From Sipunculus nudus (lineage: Eukaryota > Annelida > Sipuncula > Golfingiida > Sipunculidae), in the NCBI GenBank assembly GCA_026874595.1, contig CM049306.1, forward strand, positions 31,303,519 to 31,367,518: a stretch of DNA of 64,000 nucleotides. Direction: 5' to 3'. The notes under the pieces were generated by a model, which was given only the letters and a program-made list of their open reading frames with translations, did no database searches and had not been told where the DNA came from. Below, one piece after another: positions 13,823-23,019 of this stretch (positions are counted from its first letter, which is position 1; every line of letters starts with the position of its first letter). A program made the position numbers and the translations under genes.

Positions 13823-15267
13823 TATTCCTTTCAAATGGATTGCACAAATAGTTATTATCATAATCGCGGCCTTCTTCATGGCTCAGATGGTGGCGTTTGG
13901 TAGTATGTAGGGATAGTGGAAAATGAACACGAAAAAAACCCCAGGCCTTAGACAACTACAATCCGTTCTCTTAACTATTGAACCCGGATTTCCAGCGGAG
14001 AAAGCCGAGTGTTTTACAGCAAATTACACATGATCTAACAGACCTAACAGAGGCAAGCAGTCCAATATAAATGTCTGCTGAGTCGTGGATAATGATGAGA
14101 GTATTCTTTTTCAGTTATTGCGTTAATATTGTTTAAGCGTGTTCGCCTCTGCGACAATTAAGGTCATCCATATTGGAACTTGGCCGAGCCTTTCATGTCA
14201 TGCACGCAGTATGGTGATGGTGCCTCAAATTATGTTCATGTTATTGCATTGTAACATCTTTCGGACCAATAACACGTGTTGGAACAGGAATTTACAATAT
14301 GAGAACGACCTGGAGTGAGTTTCCCATCAATGACACATTGTTCAATACATTTTAACCAAGGACATTAGGTCTTGGCAAAGATATTTGTTTTCTACCGAGT
14401 ACAGGTCCTGTTAGACAAATAAATATATACATTTGTGTCTTGCAGGTAGCCGTCGGTTAGTAGCATTACCACAAAAAAATTAATGGCTTATCAGAATGAT
14501 CTTGTAAATCCGGCATTCGATCCGGAATTCACAAATGTACCTTCGCTTAAACACGCTAGAACCTGGGAATATGGTCCGAATATGTGAATGCAAACACGGT
14601 TTTGAGAGCATCTATCAATAAGAATCCAAGCCCATCATGGCGGAGGCTTGCATTTCGTAGATTGCACATGTCTGGGTATATATCTAATAGCCGCCAAAAC
14701 ACACAGTATTAGGAACTCTGGGTACAGTTATATATTTAATATAGGTTTTACGTGTGGTTTACCTACACCTATAAGCGAACTGACCCTGATATGACTTCAG
14801 TTCTTCCTCCTCGATCTCAAACCCAAGTTTTGCTGAGATATCCGCCAGCTGTTTCAGTGTAGGCTTCTGCACGGCAGGGGACCGATACAATGCTACAAAA
14901 TAGATACATGCATATAGGAGTATATGTTTTCCAAAGGTATAATCCAGTCTCCATTTGTCTACTTTATAATTTGTATTAGCAATGCTCTGTGCTGCATGTT
15001 CAACATTTTATGGGATATTGGCAGCAACAGACTCAAATTGTTCCTGGAGGCATCTCGTGGTCTAATATTGTTCTTTGGTGATAATGATATTCGTTATGAA
15101 GTCGTCCCATTCGTTATCAGTTCGTTTTTCCAGCAAACTTGAAAGGGCTTAACAAAGGAATTGATGTGAGATACTCCTTACACAAATTAAATAACTGAAA
15201 ATACCGAAAATGGAAACAATCTACGCAAAGTGAAAGATGAAGTCCACTTACGTCCAGATGAATTCAT
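1454..15267 (-). CDS. amidase-signature hydrolase, gene A (12 coding exons, 512 aa)
   Basis: Coding exons, 5' to 3' on the minus strand: 15267-15252, 14892-14785, 13471-13345, 12797-12625, 12276-12137, 11450-11250, 10919-10848, 10244-10088, 8987-8925, 8203-8073, 6622-6466, 1647-1454. All introns are GT-AG and the frame stays open for 1539 nt including the stop. The product hydrolyses C-N amide bonds. It shows KDN (K106), GGSSNG (cis-Ser S181) and GGDTGGS (nucleophile S205), with spacings of 75 and 24 residues as in Rhodococcus nitrile-pathway amidases. [11 protein letters not shown] and LPIGMQF mark the C-terminal part of the fold. There is no signal peptide or membrane helix, so it is probably cytosolic. 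The natural substrate is unknown; the family covers simple aliphatic and aromatic amides. Annotators may call it amidase, or loosely fatty-acid amide hydrolase or GatA-like. Intron 11 holds a 1.86-kb transposon (2144-4000). Gene B is a close paralogue. Confidence 0.9.
2144..4000 (+). mobile_element. family-I Helentron/pearl-like element with a 157-bp tandem core
   Basis: The left end reads ACAAGTGGCCCATGGGC, a decayed form of the ACAAGGGACCCATGGGTC end seen at 25680 and 46678. The right end has a decayed hairpin followed by CTAA at 3997-4000. Between them lie about ten degenerate copies of a 157-bp unit (2400-3930) and a short GGACG-rich microsatellite. This order of fixed 5' block, tandem core, ACGG-type microsatellite and 3' block is that described for bivalve pearl elements and Helentron-derived interspersed elements. 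It has no coding capacity. The same place in gene B intron 11 (around 38390) has no such sequence. Confidence 0.72.
2400..3930 (+). repeat. tandem array, about ten 157-bp units
   Basis: The marker GACC of the motif ATGACCTAATTTCAGG recurs at about 2423, 2578, 2736, 2892, 3048, 3206, 3362, 3520, 3674 and 3832. The spacing is 154-158 bp. Units are degenerate, so the array is old. The unit length is close to that of the bivalve BIV160 satellite, but I could not compare the sequences. Confidence 0.75.
4001..6465. other. remainder of gene A intron 11, no gene
   Basis: This is ordinary intron sequence. Segments near 4555-4940, 5030-5150 and 5420-5650 have counterparts in gene B intron 11 (39.1-39.8 and 44.6 kb) and in copy C (20.8-20.9 and 21.6-21.8 kb). 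This supports one ancestral duplicated unit. Confidence 0.55.
6466..6622 (-). CDS. gene A exon 11 (aa 397-448)
   Basis: It follows an acceptor ending CCAAAAAG and stops at donor GTAGGT. It encodes [20 protein letters not shown] and [20 protein letters not shown]. The 'DVLVMPT' block before the GHP motif is typical of amidase-signature enzymes. Length is 157 nt, the same as in gene B. Confidence 0.92.
6870..6919. repeat. (TA)n microsatellite
   Basis: About 25 perfect TA units in gene A intron 10. Confidence 0.95.
7451..7470. repeat. poly-G tract
   Basis: A run of about 20 G in gene A intron 10. It has G-quadruplex potential and its length in the assembly may be unreliable. Confidence 0.9.
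8073..8203 (-). CDS. gene A exon 10 (aa 353-396)
   Basis: Acceptor TTAAAG and donor GTAAGG bound 131 nt. It encodes [18 protein letters not shown] and [15 protein letters not shown], the variable middle of the C-terminal half. The exon recurs intact in gene B and mutated in copy C (22722-22857). Confidence 0.92.
8305..8389. repeat. (AT)n microsatellite
   Basis: Two adjacent AT/TA runs, interrupted by a few bases near 8347, in gene A intron 9. Confidence 0.92.
8925..8987 (-). CDS. gene A exon 9 (aa 332-352)
   Basis: This 63-nt exon, too short for most ORF scans, lies between acceptor ATCATAG and donor GTAAGG. It encodes [20 protein letters not shown]. It aligns with the IWNVIATDGG-type block of Rhodococcus amidases, so W336 is probably conserved. 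Gene B differs most from gene A in this exon. Confidence 0.88.
9653..9701. repeat. (AT)n microsatellite
   Basis: About 24 AT units in gene A intron 8. They are absent from the corresponding gene B intron. Confidence 0.95.
10088..10244 (-). CDS. gene A exon 8 (aa 280-331)
   Basis: Acceptor TTACAG and donor GTATGC bound 157 nt. It encodes [20 protein letters not shown] and [20 protein letters not shown]. This is the 'l.Gl.iGi..Egf' segment that follows the catalytic core in this amidase group. Confidence 0.92.
10278..10330. repeat. (GA)n microsatellite
   Basis: About 26 GA units just upstream (intron 7) of exon 8 of gene A. The matching site in gene B (54173-54190) has only a short interrupted GAGAG tract. 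Confidence 0.95.
10848..10919 (-). CDS. gene A exon 7 (aa 256-279)
   Basis: A 72-nt phase-0 exon between acceptor GTGCAG and donor GTAACA. It encodes [20 protein letters not shown] plus YRKM, matching the 'viaG.d..DpRq' block of the amidase family. Confidence 0.9.
11250..11450 (-). CDS. gene A exon 6, nucleophile exon (aa 189-255)
   Basis: It encodes [20 protein letters not shown], whose Ser (S205) is the predicted acyl-enzyme nucleophile. The amidase hallmark [14 protein letters not shown] and [18 protein letters not shown] follow. The exon is 201 nt and phase 0 at both ends. It is the most conserved of the larger exons between genes A and B, with two differences in 67 residues. Confidence 0.95.
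12137..12276 (-). CDS. gene A exon 5, cis-Ser exon (aa 142-188)
   Basis: Acceptor TAACAG and donor GTAATA bound 140 nt. It encodes [20 protein letters not shown], then [20 protein letters not shown]. The first Ser of GGSSNG (S181) is the predicted cis-Ser, and the second is S182. Confidence 0.93.
12625..12797 (-). CDS. gene A exon 4, catalytic Lys exon (aa 84-141)
   Basis: 173 nt. It encodes [20 protein letters not shown], then [12 protein letters not shown] with catalytic K106, then [20 protein letters not shown] Gly codon split by donor GTGCGC joins exon 5. Confidence 0.94.
13345..13471 (-). CDS. gene A exon 3 (aa 42-83)
   Basis: Acceptor TTTTAG and donor GTATGT bound 127 nt. It encodes [20 protein letters not shown] and PEENPYNA before the split Trp codon. 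This matches the ENPLSAWY-type N-terminal block of Rhodococcus amidases. Frame continuity with exon 2 needs the CAGG|GTCAGT donor. Confidence 0.9.
13759..13818. repeat. (TA)n microsatellite
   Basis: About 30 TA units in gene A intron 2. It creates a spurious Tyr-Ile repeat open frame. Confidence 0.95.
14785..14892 (-). CDS. gene A exon 2 (aa 6-41)
   Basis: It starts after acceptor TTTGTAG and ends at donor GTCAGT, 108 nt. It encodes [20 protein letters not shown] and [12 protein letters not shown], the N-terminal helical part. A later GTAAAC donor would break the frame into exon 3 in both genes, so the earlier donor was chosen. Confidence 0.85.
15252..15267 (-). CDS. gene A exon 1 (start codon, aa 1-5)
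   Basis: A 16-nt coding piece, ATG to donor GTAAGT, encoding MNSSG with a split sixth codon. Gene B has the same 16-nt arrangement (MSSSE) at 63253, and conservation of this start and donor supports the call. Confidence 0.82.
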
Positions 15268-15303
15268 GATGCACGTGTGTCACAAACTGCTGTCTGTGAG
15301 AAT
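15268..15303 (-). other. 5' UTR part of gene A exon 1
   Basis: An acceptor (CTTACAG) lies 36 nt upstream of the ATG. Gene B also has an acceptor (TTTCAG) shortly upstream of its start. A further noncoding exon and the promoter are thus probably upstream, but I could not place them. Confidence 0.45.
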
Positions 15304-17635
15304 CTGTAAGAAGGTCATATAGGATTGAACAGCCCCAATGGCCAAATTTAAAACTGTAAAATCTGCTGATACTTTAAATTAAAACATTACTCACCAGGAC
15401 TGAAATTGAAGCAAATAAAGCAGCGAAGGCTTAAGTATAAACTCTTAATATAAAATTTACCAAATCGGATTTTTTTAATGTTTCAACCATTGAGACTGTT
15501 ATAGCGCAGTCTGGGTAGTATCAAAATACGTTTATTTTAAAATGTTAATTTTTAGCTCTTCTTCAAAATTGTTTTTTTTTCTGAATAAAGGGGAAGCGCC
15601 TTCCTTTCAGCCCTTCTCCAAAAAGCCCCTGGCGACTTTGGTAGTCCTGTAAGCAAAATACCTTTCCAGGATGTCTATGGTAGTCTTGATGAAGGAATAT
15701 AGTTTAATATTTAAACAATGTAAATACACAAGCTGTTAGACAGACAAATGCTAATTCATGGTATATTTGTTTTCCTTAATTGGATTTTGTTTAAATTATA
15801 TAAATCATAGGAATATTCTTCCATATGAATGTTAAGTATAATATTTAAACCTCTTTTGCAGTCCCTAATACTAGATTCCTGGAACTGTTATTGCATTTTA
15901 ACATTATTTATTATTGTAATTCTGAAATATTTGTAGAAAAAATAATTGGAGGGTACTCCCCTCAAAATCATCACGTATTTGTGAAAATGGTCCAACAATG
16001 ATTCCGTGCTTTACAAAGATGTTTATACATAAATATATAAGTTTTTCCTGAAATTTGTCGTGTGAACTCGCAGAATTATATCGGCGAATTTATTGTTTTA
16101 TATCACCAAACACTGACTTCCGTGAATTCCTTGAAAGTGGTTTTATTGTTCCTAAATATATCATGGAATATTTGGTTGATGATAATATTGTGTACATTTC
16201 TAAATCTGTTTAACGGAGTATTTCATGCACTTACTGTTAGAGCGTGAATTTACATGTTCTTGCCCTAATACTGTTAGGGTTCGAAGACTGTCCTTTATGC
16301 CCTTACTGTTGAAAGTATACCTTTACAAACTCCATTAAACTGGAAAGAACAGTTGGAAGTATTTTATTAACAAATTCAGGCATATTTAGGTTGAAACATG
16401 CGACGGAGGGTCTTAATAGAATATAGAGTTAATTGACTACAGATGATTTAAACAGATAACTCTTTAGAAGCTTTTTGATGTCTTACTTACATTTCAATGT
16501 AAAATAGGATGAAATGTTGCACTATGTAACGTTTGCTCTATTTACGTTTCCACACTGGGAATTATTTTGTTTTCGGGGGGGGGGGGGGGTGCTAAGTGTG
16601 AACAGATCTAACCTTTGAACAGATCTGTTGCATTCTTACATCCCTATTAATACTAAACAAATTCAAATAGAGAAAAGCCTTGACTGTGGATTACTTGCAC
16701 CCTAGTCTGGATGTCTTCCTACAATCAGTGATCCTAATGATCCTACTAGAATATACCTCGAATATAAGTATAATACTATTGGTTGTTTTGTTGAATTGTT
16801 TAGAGGGTCAAATATAAAAATCGACAAAGAAATGCATAGCAAATCTGGTTTTATCTACTTTTAAATGCATTACAAGTGCACAATTTCTATATTTTCTGGG
16901 TCGAGAAGTTCCTTTATAAATATTTCATTATTTGTGATTGTCATCAAGGCAAAGGTTATATGCGGGCCCATCTGTCTGTTTTGTCATATATTTTGATTCT
17001 TGAATCATGAAATTTTATTAAGGCGATATTTCTGATTTTTTAATTTAATTTCCAGCTGGTTATTATGGTGAAGAATAATTAGTTCAAATATTTAAATATC
17101 TACAAACATGTAACATTTTATGATCAAATTAACTTGTATTAATTTTTAAATACAAAAATTCATACTGTATTGACATTAAATATACACGATTTACATGTAT
17201 TTGAACATTATGTCTGTTTCAGCGTAAATACTTTTTTAGAAATATTTTAACTTCATGACAGAATGCGCATATATGTAGTTGCTCAAGTCTGTTCATTGTA
17301 AAGAATTAATGCTTCTTTTGCTTACCAGAGCCCGTGAAGCTTTCAGACTGTATAATTGGATGAGGACGGAATCAAGACACGTTTAGAACCTAACGTCATT
17401 GGCTAACCAGTGCTGCTGCAGCTTTCAGGCTGTAAGCTTGCATGAGAACAGAATCAAGATACGTTTAGAATCATACGCAATTTTTTGCTGTAAGCTACAT
17501 TTGTACTGACTTGATGGTTGACACGAAGTTTGTATCAACACACATGTAGATACCTTTTCCAGTTTGCTAATTTTGTAAAATGGTAAATGTCACGGCCTTT
17601 TGCTATAATGCTGCTTGTGTGTTGCGTTGTTGCAC

Positions 17636-17767
17636 TGATGGTGCATCGTCCAGACTGTATATATCCTTATTACAGAATCAACAAACATGTCAATAGGAGT
17701 TCCTGATGAATTTCGACATGTCTGTTCTTCTGTTATAAGGATATAAAGTCTGGAAAGTGCATCATCA
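17636..17767. repeat. imperfect 132-nt inverted repeat (hairpin)
   Basis: The left arm (17636-17676) includes TCCAGACTGTATATATCCTT. Its imperfect reverse complement lies at 17728-17767. Inside, ACATGTC (17685) pairs with GACATGT (17715), so the fold continues inward. It could be a small MITE or a hairpin RNA precursor. Confidence 0.5.
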
Positions 17768-19148
17768 AGCCCATCACAAACGTAGCTTTATAACATAAGA
17801 CATTGACGTTCTACTAACGTGTGTTGGTTTTGTTAAAAAAAAAACATGCATTCTTAATCTGCATCGTAGCCACATCACAAAATCGGCAAATTCATCTACA
17901 TGTGTGATAATGCATACATTGTGCGTAGATGAATAGTTGTTGGATCTCGGAGCAGAGGGTTCATGGTTCGACCACCGACGTTGTATCAACGACATAATTT
18001 GGAAATTTCGCAAGAACCGGTGAGATTCGCCCTGTCGTCTAAACGACAGGTTATGACTCCTTGATAATTTCTGACCCCGTGCAGACAAAAGCAGAAGGCT
18101 TAATAGTAATAACAGACCTATAATTAATGGAACAGTTAAAGAAATAACAGCACTGAGCACGGAAAAATTATTTGTAGGTGAAACCCAGATAGTCAGTTTG
18201 ATTAGTTATATGTACATTATTATTTCGGTTTATTCCTGGAGGTGTCCAGTATAGACAGCTAATTTGATAAACCTATAGAATGTAAAGGTTGATGTAATGG
18301 AACACTTTATTTTTTTATATCAACCAAGACCTTTTGTATCCCCATAATCTCCCTCCATCATGATGCACTGTAAAAAATAAGGCCAGTAGGGGAGGCCAGG
18401 TGTACAATGGGGAGATACATAAGTTTCAATTCACCCATCCTATAATGAATTCGAGGGGTAAGTTAATTGCAACTTGACTGGAGTAAATTTACTGTTACTT
18501 TGTTGAAATGGTCACATGACATTGATTTAAAACAGGGATAAAGAAAGGCCTCAGTTTTATGCATTGGGCTCAGTCCAAGCGTGCTTTCCCAGTTTATACT
18601 GAATCATTCAGGATTTGTCAGTGGAACAACTCTTTTTCATCATACGGTCCAGCTAGCTAGGGGCATGCTGTATGGACACCGCTATTAAATCTAGCCTAAC
18701 ATTCTCATGTAAAGGGGAATTCCGTTCAGGAATCAACAGCTACAATAATGTATGTAAACAAGTCACGTACCGGAGTGTGCTGTCGATCAGACAAAATACA
18801 AATGTGACCTTTAGTAACACCACATACACAGCGCACTGGGATTCCTCTGATGTCTAGGCACTCAGCTGTTACACTAATAAATAATATCTTTAGTGGCACG
18901 CAAGTATACATAACGTACACAGCCGGCGATCACCTGACTTGCAATGGCTCTTTATGTGTTTCTTTATCTCTTAAAGCTGAAGACACATACAAGTGTTTAT
19001 CGCATTACGTTCATCGCACCAGTTTATCACACGTGGTGAACGGACGGCAAACATCGACAGAACATGGCGGCTACAAGCGTGAAACAGATTACGGTACCTC
19101 CATTTATCTCCTTAGATCAAGGTGTATGCAATTAACCTAATTAATAAG

Positions 19149-19149
<1 letters not shown>

Positions 19150-19188
<39 letters not shown>
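19150..19188. repeat. (AT)n microsatellite
   Basis: About 19 AT units, followed by a second short TA run near 19200. Confidence 0.93.
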
Positions 19189-19191
<3 letters not shown>

Positions 19192-19619
19192 TATAAATTT
19201 ATATATATATATAAGGAAATTAATGCCCCTCCAAAAGAAGATAAAGCCTGTGTTTGCCACATTTTGTGTTCCAAGATAACTTTTTATTGCATCCACATTT
19301 TACTGTCACAGTGAAATGTACATGATTTGGTATGTTCAAATGTAAATTCAAATTCATTTGCATATGAACCCAACCCTGTTACCCGAGGATAAAGTAAAAA
19401 GATGTGTCCTAGTTCTGGAAGGAAACACGTAGAAGGAAGCCATTAAACACAAAAATGCCACATGAAAAAACTTGGATTGGTTTAATCACTCACGATTAAA
19501 AAAGGAAGATGTTTTTACTGTCAAAGTGAAATGTACATGATTTGCTAAATCATCTCTAAATAAATGAAGCAACTGGTAAACTACGTAAGGGGTATACGTA
19601 CCTCGATTGAATACAGTTA

Positions 19620-20092
19620 AATATATATTATCCGAACATCAATTAAAATCCCTCCGGTAGGGATGGGGCGAGGGATAATATATTTTCCTCGATCACTTTT
19701 TTGTGATTTAAAGATGGTTTTAAAAGTTAAGGCTGATAAAAGATATTATCAAAGCACTATGAAATGTCATATTCTGAATGACTGAGAATGAGAACAGAAT
19801 GGGTGTTCTTGGAATAATAAAACTCACAAAATGTGACATTATTCAAGCACCAAATATTTCTACCCTGTAGGATGCTATATGTAAGATACCCCTGTCTATA
19901 TACGAGTGATAGTTCTTCATTTAAATGCAATACAAAGTTACTTGTACATCATGGGCCTTCGTTTCAGTAAACACAAAGGAAAGAAAAAATATGAAACGGC
20001 ATAATGGTGTAACTTTGATCGTTTTAACCACCCCTGCAAAGAACGATAACTTTATTCAGTTTCCATTTTTACTTGGCGTCACGTTTGAGACA
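19620..20092 (-). pseudogene. copy C amidase remnant: 3' flank and end of exon 12
   Basis: 19620-19870 matches the gene A 3' flank (990-1330). 20000-20092 matches the last bases of exon 12 and its downstream sequence in gene B (37405-37505), including TTTATTCAGTTTCC and ACTTGGCGTCACGT. The similarity stops abruptly at about 20092, and no open frame remains. Confidence 0.6.
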
Positions 20093-20469
20093 TGTATCGG
20101 TCATTCTCTCTGTTGTTGGTTTTGGTATACTCCCATGAGAGGGATTCACCTACTTAATGACATAACTGTACACTACCCCGTCCCACTGTTAGGCTCTACC
20201 AATCCCAGTCCATCTTTGAAAGGGCCGAAGTGAAACTATAATATCTATGTTGATAATATCTTTCTGAGAAATATCTTTACTGCCTCAGATCTTTGGTTGT
20301 GGGACACACCTTGAACTGGGATTTAAAAGTATCCCAAATCACCGTAACCTGGGTTAAAAATTGTACGCAAGCGTCTTGACTGTAGGGTCGCAAAATTGTC
20401 ATGGTGGTAAGCTAATTAAGGTTCGAAAAGAAATCTTCTGAAATGCCTATGTTTAAATTGCCCATCTTG

Positions 20470-20740
20470 ACGATAAGATAAGCCTTTATTCATCATGCAA
20501 GGCATGAAATTCAGTTTGCAAGCACTTACAGCACATGTATAGACACCTACAGGTATTGTACATGAATCAAATACAGACATAAGACCATTTCACAGACAAT
20601 TATAGCACATCACTGGCTGATGTTTATTACATAAAATATATACAATTCTTTTATCACTTACATCACTTACGCCAAACTCGCGATTATTCCTGCATTGCTC
20701 CTACAGCTAATTTCTTTTTCTTCAAATTTTTACTTTCACT
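20470..20740 (-). mobile_element. possible LINE 3' end
   Basis: On the minus strand this ends AATAAAGGCTTATCTTATC, a short-repeat tail typical of non-LTR retrotransposon 3' ends. It lies between two pieces of the broken copy C. No coding part is present. The call rests only on the tail. Confidence 0.3.
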
Positions 20741-21111
20741 GTAAAAAATTAATATATGGTTTACCGGGGTAAATTTTCATGCTTAATACTATTGGCGATA
20801 AAAAATTGTAACAGTTCACCTTTTTTTATTTTCAACTCTGTCCACTGCCCAAGCTTGCAGCATCTCTACCCCAAAGGAAGCGGCAAGAGTTTGACATACT
20901 ATGAATTAAGTGCCTACCTGTTAGGAATATTTATAAGTCTAAGTCTCATGTAAAAATCACCAACGAGATTTTTATACCTGTTTGAGTTATATATCTATAT
21001 GTCAATCAACCATGATTCTAGCATTCACTCTAAAACGAAACGACGCTTATGGTGTTTTATTGAATGATTAGATTTTCTTTGGTTAGGATTTAGCCGTATT
21101 CCATGGTTCAA

Positions 21112-21265
21112 TTGCCATGGTTATAATGCAGCATCCCGTGTCACCTCGGCCACATTTCACCAATACGTCTTCATCCCTGCGTTTGGCGATCAGTTGTATA
21201 CGGACAAGTACCCTTTTTAGAAACCCGCGTTGATACTGAGCGAGGCTGACTTGTACCATCAAAGT
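21112..21265 (-). pseudogene. copy C pseudo-exon 12
   Basis: Similar to gene A exon 12: CATCCCGTGTCACCTC, CTTCATCCC and CGCGTTGATACTGAG survive. Several insertions and deletions destroy the frame, and the GHP-motif end is lost. It is a second exon-12-like piece besides 20055-20092, so the copy is rearranged. Confidence 0.75.
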
Positions 21266-22175
21266 AACACATATTAACGTCATTCTGGAGGGCCTCGTCT
21301 ATGTATGCAATTTACATTTTAAAGTGGAAACATCAACAGAACGATAATTAATTTTACTCGGGGGGATAGACCGAAAACAGATTTGGATTTTAATATGATC
21401 CTTATTTAAAAACCACGCTATGTTCAGGTTCTCATGATGGCCGATTTTGACCGTATAATATTTCTATTCCCATATCCTCTAAAATAAAACACCACAATTG
21501 TTTAAATGATTCTTGGGGAAAATGCACGCAAACGAAATCCTGGATGCTTGCGTGTGTTTCATGTTTGATTGCGTACAGGACAGATATAAATTTTGGCACC
21601 TATCCTGAAACGATCACGGCAATCACTAAAATGTTTCTTGAGTAAGTGCAGTTAAGTTTAGACTTTAGAAAGGTCGGAAAACGTGACTATTAAAGGGCAG
21701 CTCCTAGGCGGGTCTACATAAAAAAACACTAAAAGGCAGGATATAATAGCAAGAAGTAGCACATTGGCTGATTAATTGTCCTTACCTTAGAATGTTATAT
21801 TTAATTTTGTACATATGCTATGTGCAAAAGAGACTCACTAATGCTAAGATTATGACTATCGTTCTCATTTTTTTAGGCTATTTCAAATCAGATCTTTTTC
21901 AGAAATTTCAGCTCGGTATTATAATAAAAGGAATACCCATGTATTCGATTCCGAATAATTCTGATTTAGTTTGCATTTGATTATTCGTGGATCAGCATAA
22001 AAAAAAGTCTAGGAAGGTTGTTTTTTATGTATTATTGTAAATTTTAAAACTGTACTGTGACTGTTCTTGGCAATGTAATTAACATTTTCTGAAACTGCCA
22101 GATCTACTTTTTAGCCATGACTAACTCCAAACTGTGCACATTGTGCATCGTGAAGCAGCACCCGTTTTTAAACCG

Positions 22176-22280
22176 GCATCACCAACACGCGTGCGTCTTC
22201 AGGGCTTTATCAAACGCCTTTCCAGAGTGAGAAGAAGCTTACTTCTTTTCATATAGTTGTAGTTGTAGTTTCCTTTTGGA
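22176..22280 (-). pseudogene. copy C pseudo-exon 11
   Basis: It matches gene A exon 11 over the segment coding [17 protein letters not shown]. Small deletions relative to gene A shift the frame, and the PTKELPAA end and its donor are gone. Confidence 0.8.
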
Positions 22281-22721
22281 GTAAAGAACAGATAGATATT
22301 AAATGATGCTTTGTAGATAATAAATCATCTAGTAAGAACAAGAGGTTTCATTAGGGGTGCTACCAGCCCAAGCGATAACTGTGGTATTTCGCCTGCTCGT
22401 GTAAAATACAAAACGTGCATTGTACATAGGTGAGTTATTGGCTGAAAGCAGAATGATACATTAAATTTATTCTCAGCCTAAGGTATAACACGAAAGATTC
22501 ATAACTTCAGAGCGAGCAACTGCTTTGAAGTATTAAAATATCTAAATATTCCTTTTTTTTACAAACTGATGCAGTTGTCAATTGTTGTCTTGTTTCCTGG
22601 TCGGAAAATGTTGGCAAAACCCGTACGTTTCTGTATCTTATGCAGGTTTTGTTCCACCCTACGTTATCATTTAACAAACCAGCAAATGATTTGATGCATC
22701 ATAATGCAAATTGTCACTTTA

Positions 22722-22857
22722 GCCCTTATTTTCTTGTATCTGCCAAACAAGCTGAAATACTTCAATCCTTTTGGGATATCATTGGCCTGGGTTCTAAAGG
22801 ACCTTGACAGTGTGTCAACCAAGGTGGTCGTCTAGAAACCCTTTAAGCCGCACCTTT
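22722..22857 (-). pseudogene. copy C pseudo-exon 10
   Basis: Strong similarity to gene A exon 10. A CAG Gln codon has become TAG, seven bases are deleted near the 5' end, and the donor GT has become AT. All three defects argue against a functional exon. Confidence 0.85.
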
Positions 22858-23019
22858 AATGAACAAAAACGCTTACCCATTACACTTGAAAAAGAAGGAT
22901 CCGCCTAATCGAGCGTTCCTGTTTTTTTTTGCACAATTTTAGGCTTCAGTAACACATGTTCACATAATCGGTTGTTTAAACAAATGCTGGCGACAACATG
23001 TATGAATGGAGCTGTTTTT

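Larger units (their letters stand above)
15304..19619. other. 5' flank of gene A and intergenic DNA, no gene seen
   Basis: About 15.6-15.95 kb resembles 63.7-64.0 kb upstream of gene B, so the duplicated unit extends past the start codon. Beyond that no protein domain, RNA gene or clear promoter was recognised. A poly-G tract lies near 16576-16590 and an inverted repeat at 17636-17767. Confidence 0.5.

Noticed and set aside
13694-13955. Minus-strand frames with long Tyr-Ile repeats
   Set aside because: They are translations of the (TA)n microsatellite in gene A intron 2 with no coding context.
14763-14784. Longer exon 2 of gene A using the GTAAAC donor
   Set aside because: It gives the wrong phase for exon 3 in both genes, whereas the GTCAGT donor keeps the frame and yields ELKSYQEYIGNA.
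17926-18015. Possible tRNA or tRNA-derived SINE with a GGTTCGACC B-box-like motif
   Set aside because: No A box at the right distance and no cloverleaf could be formed by eye.
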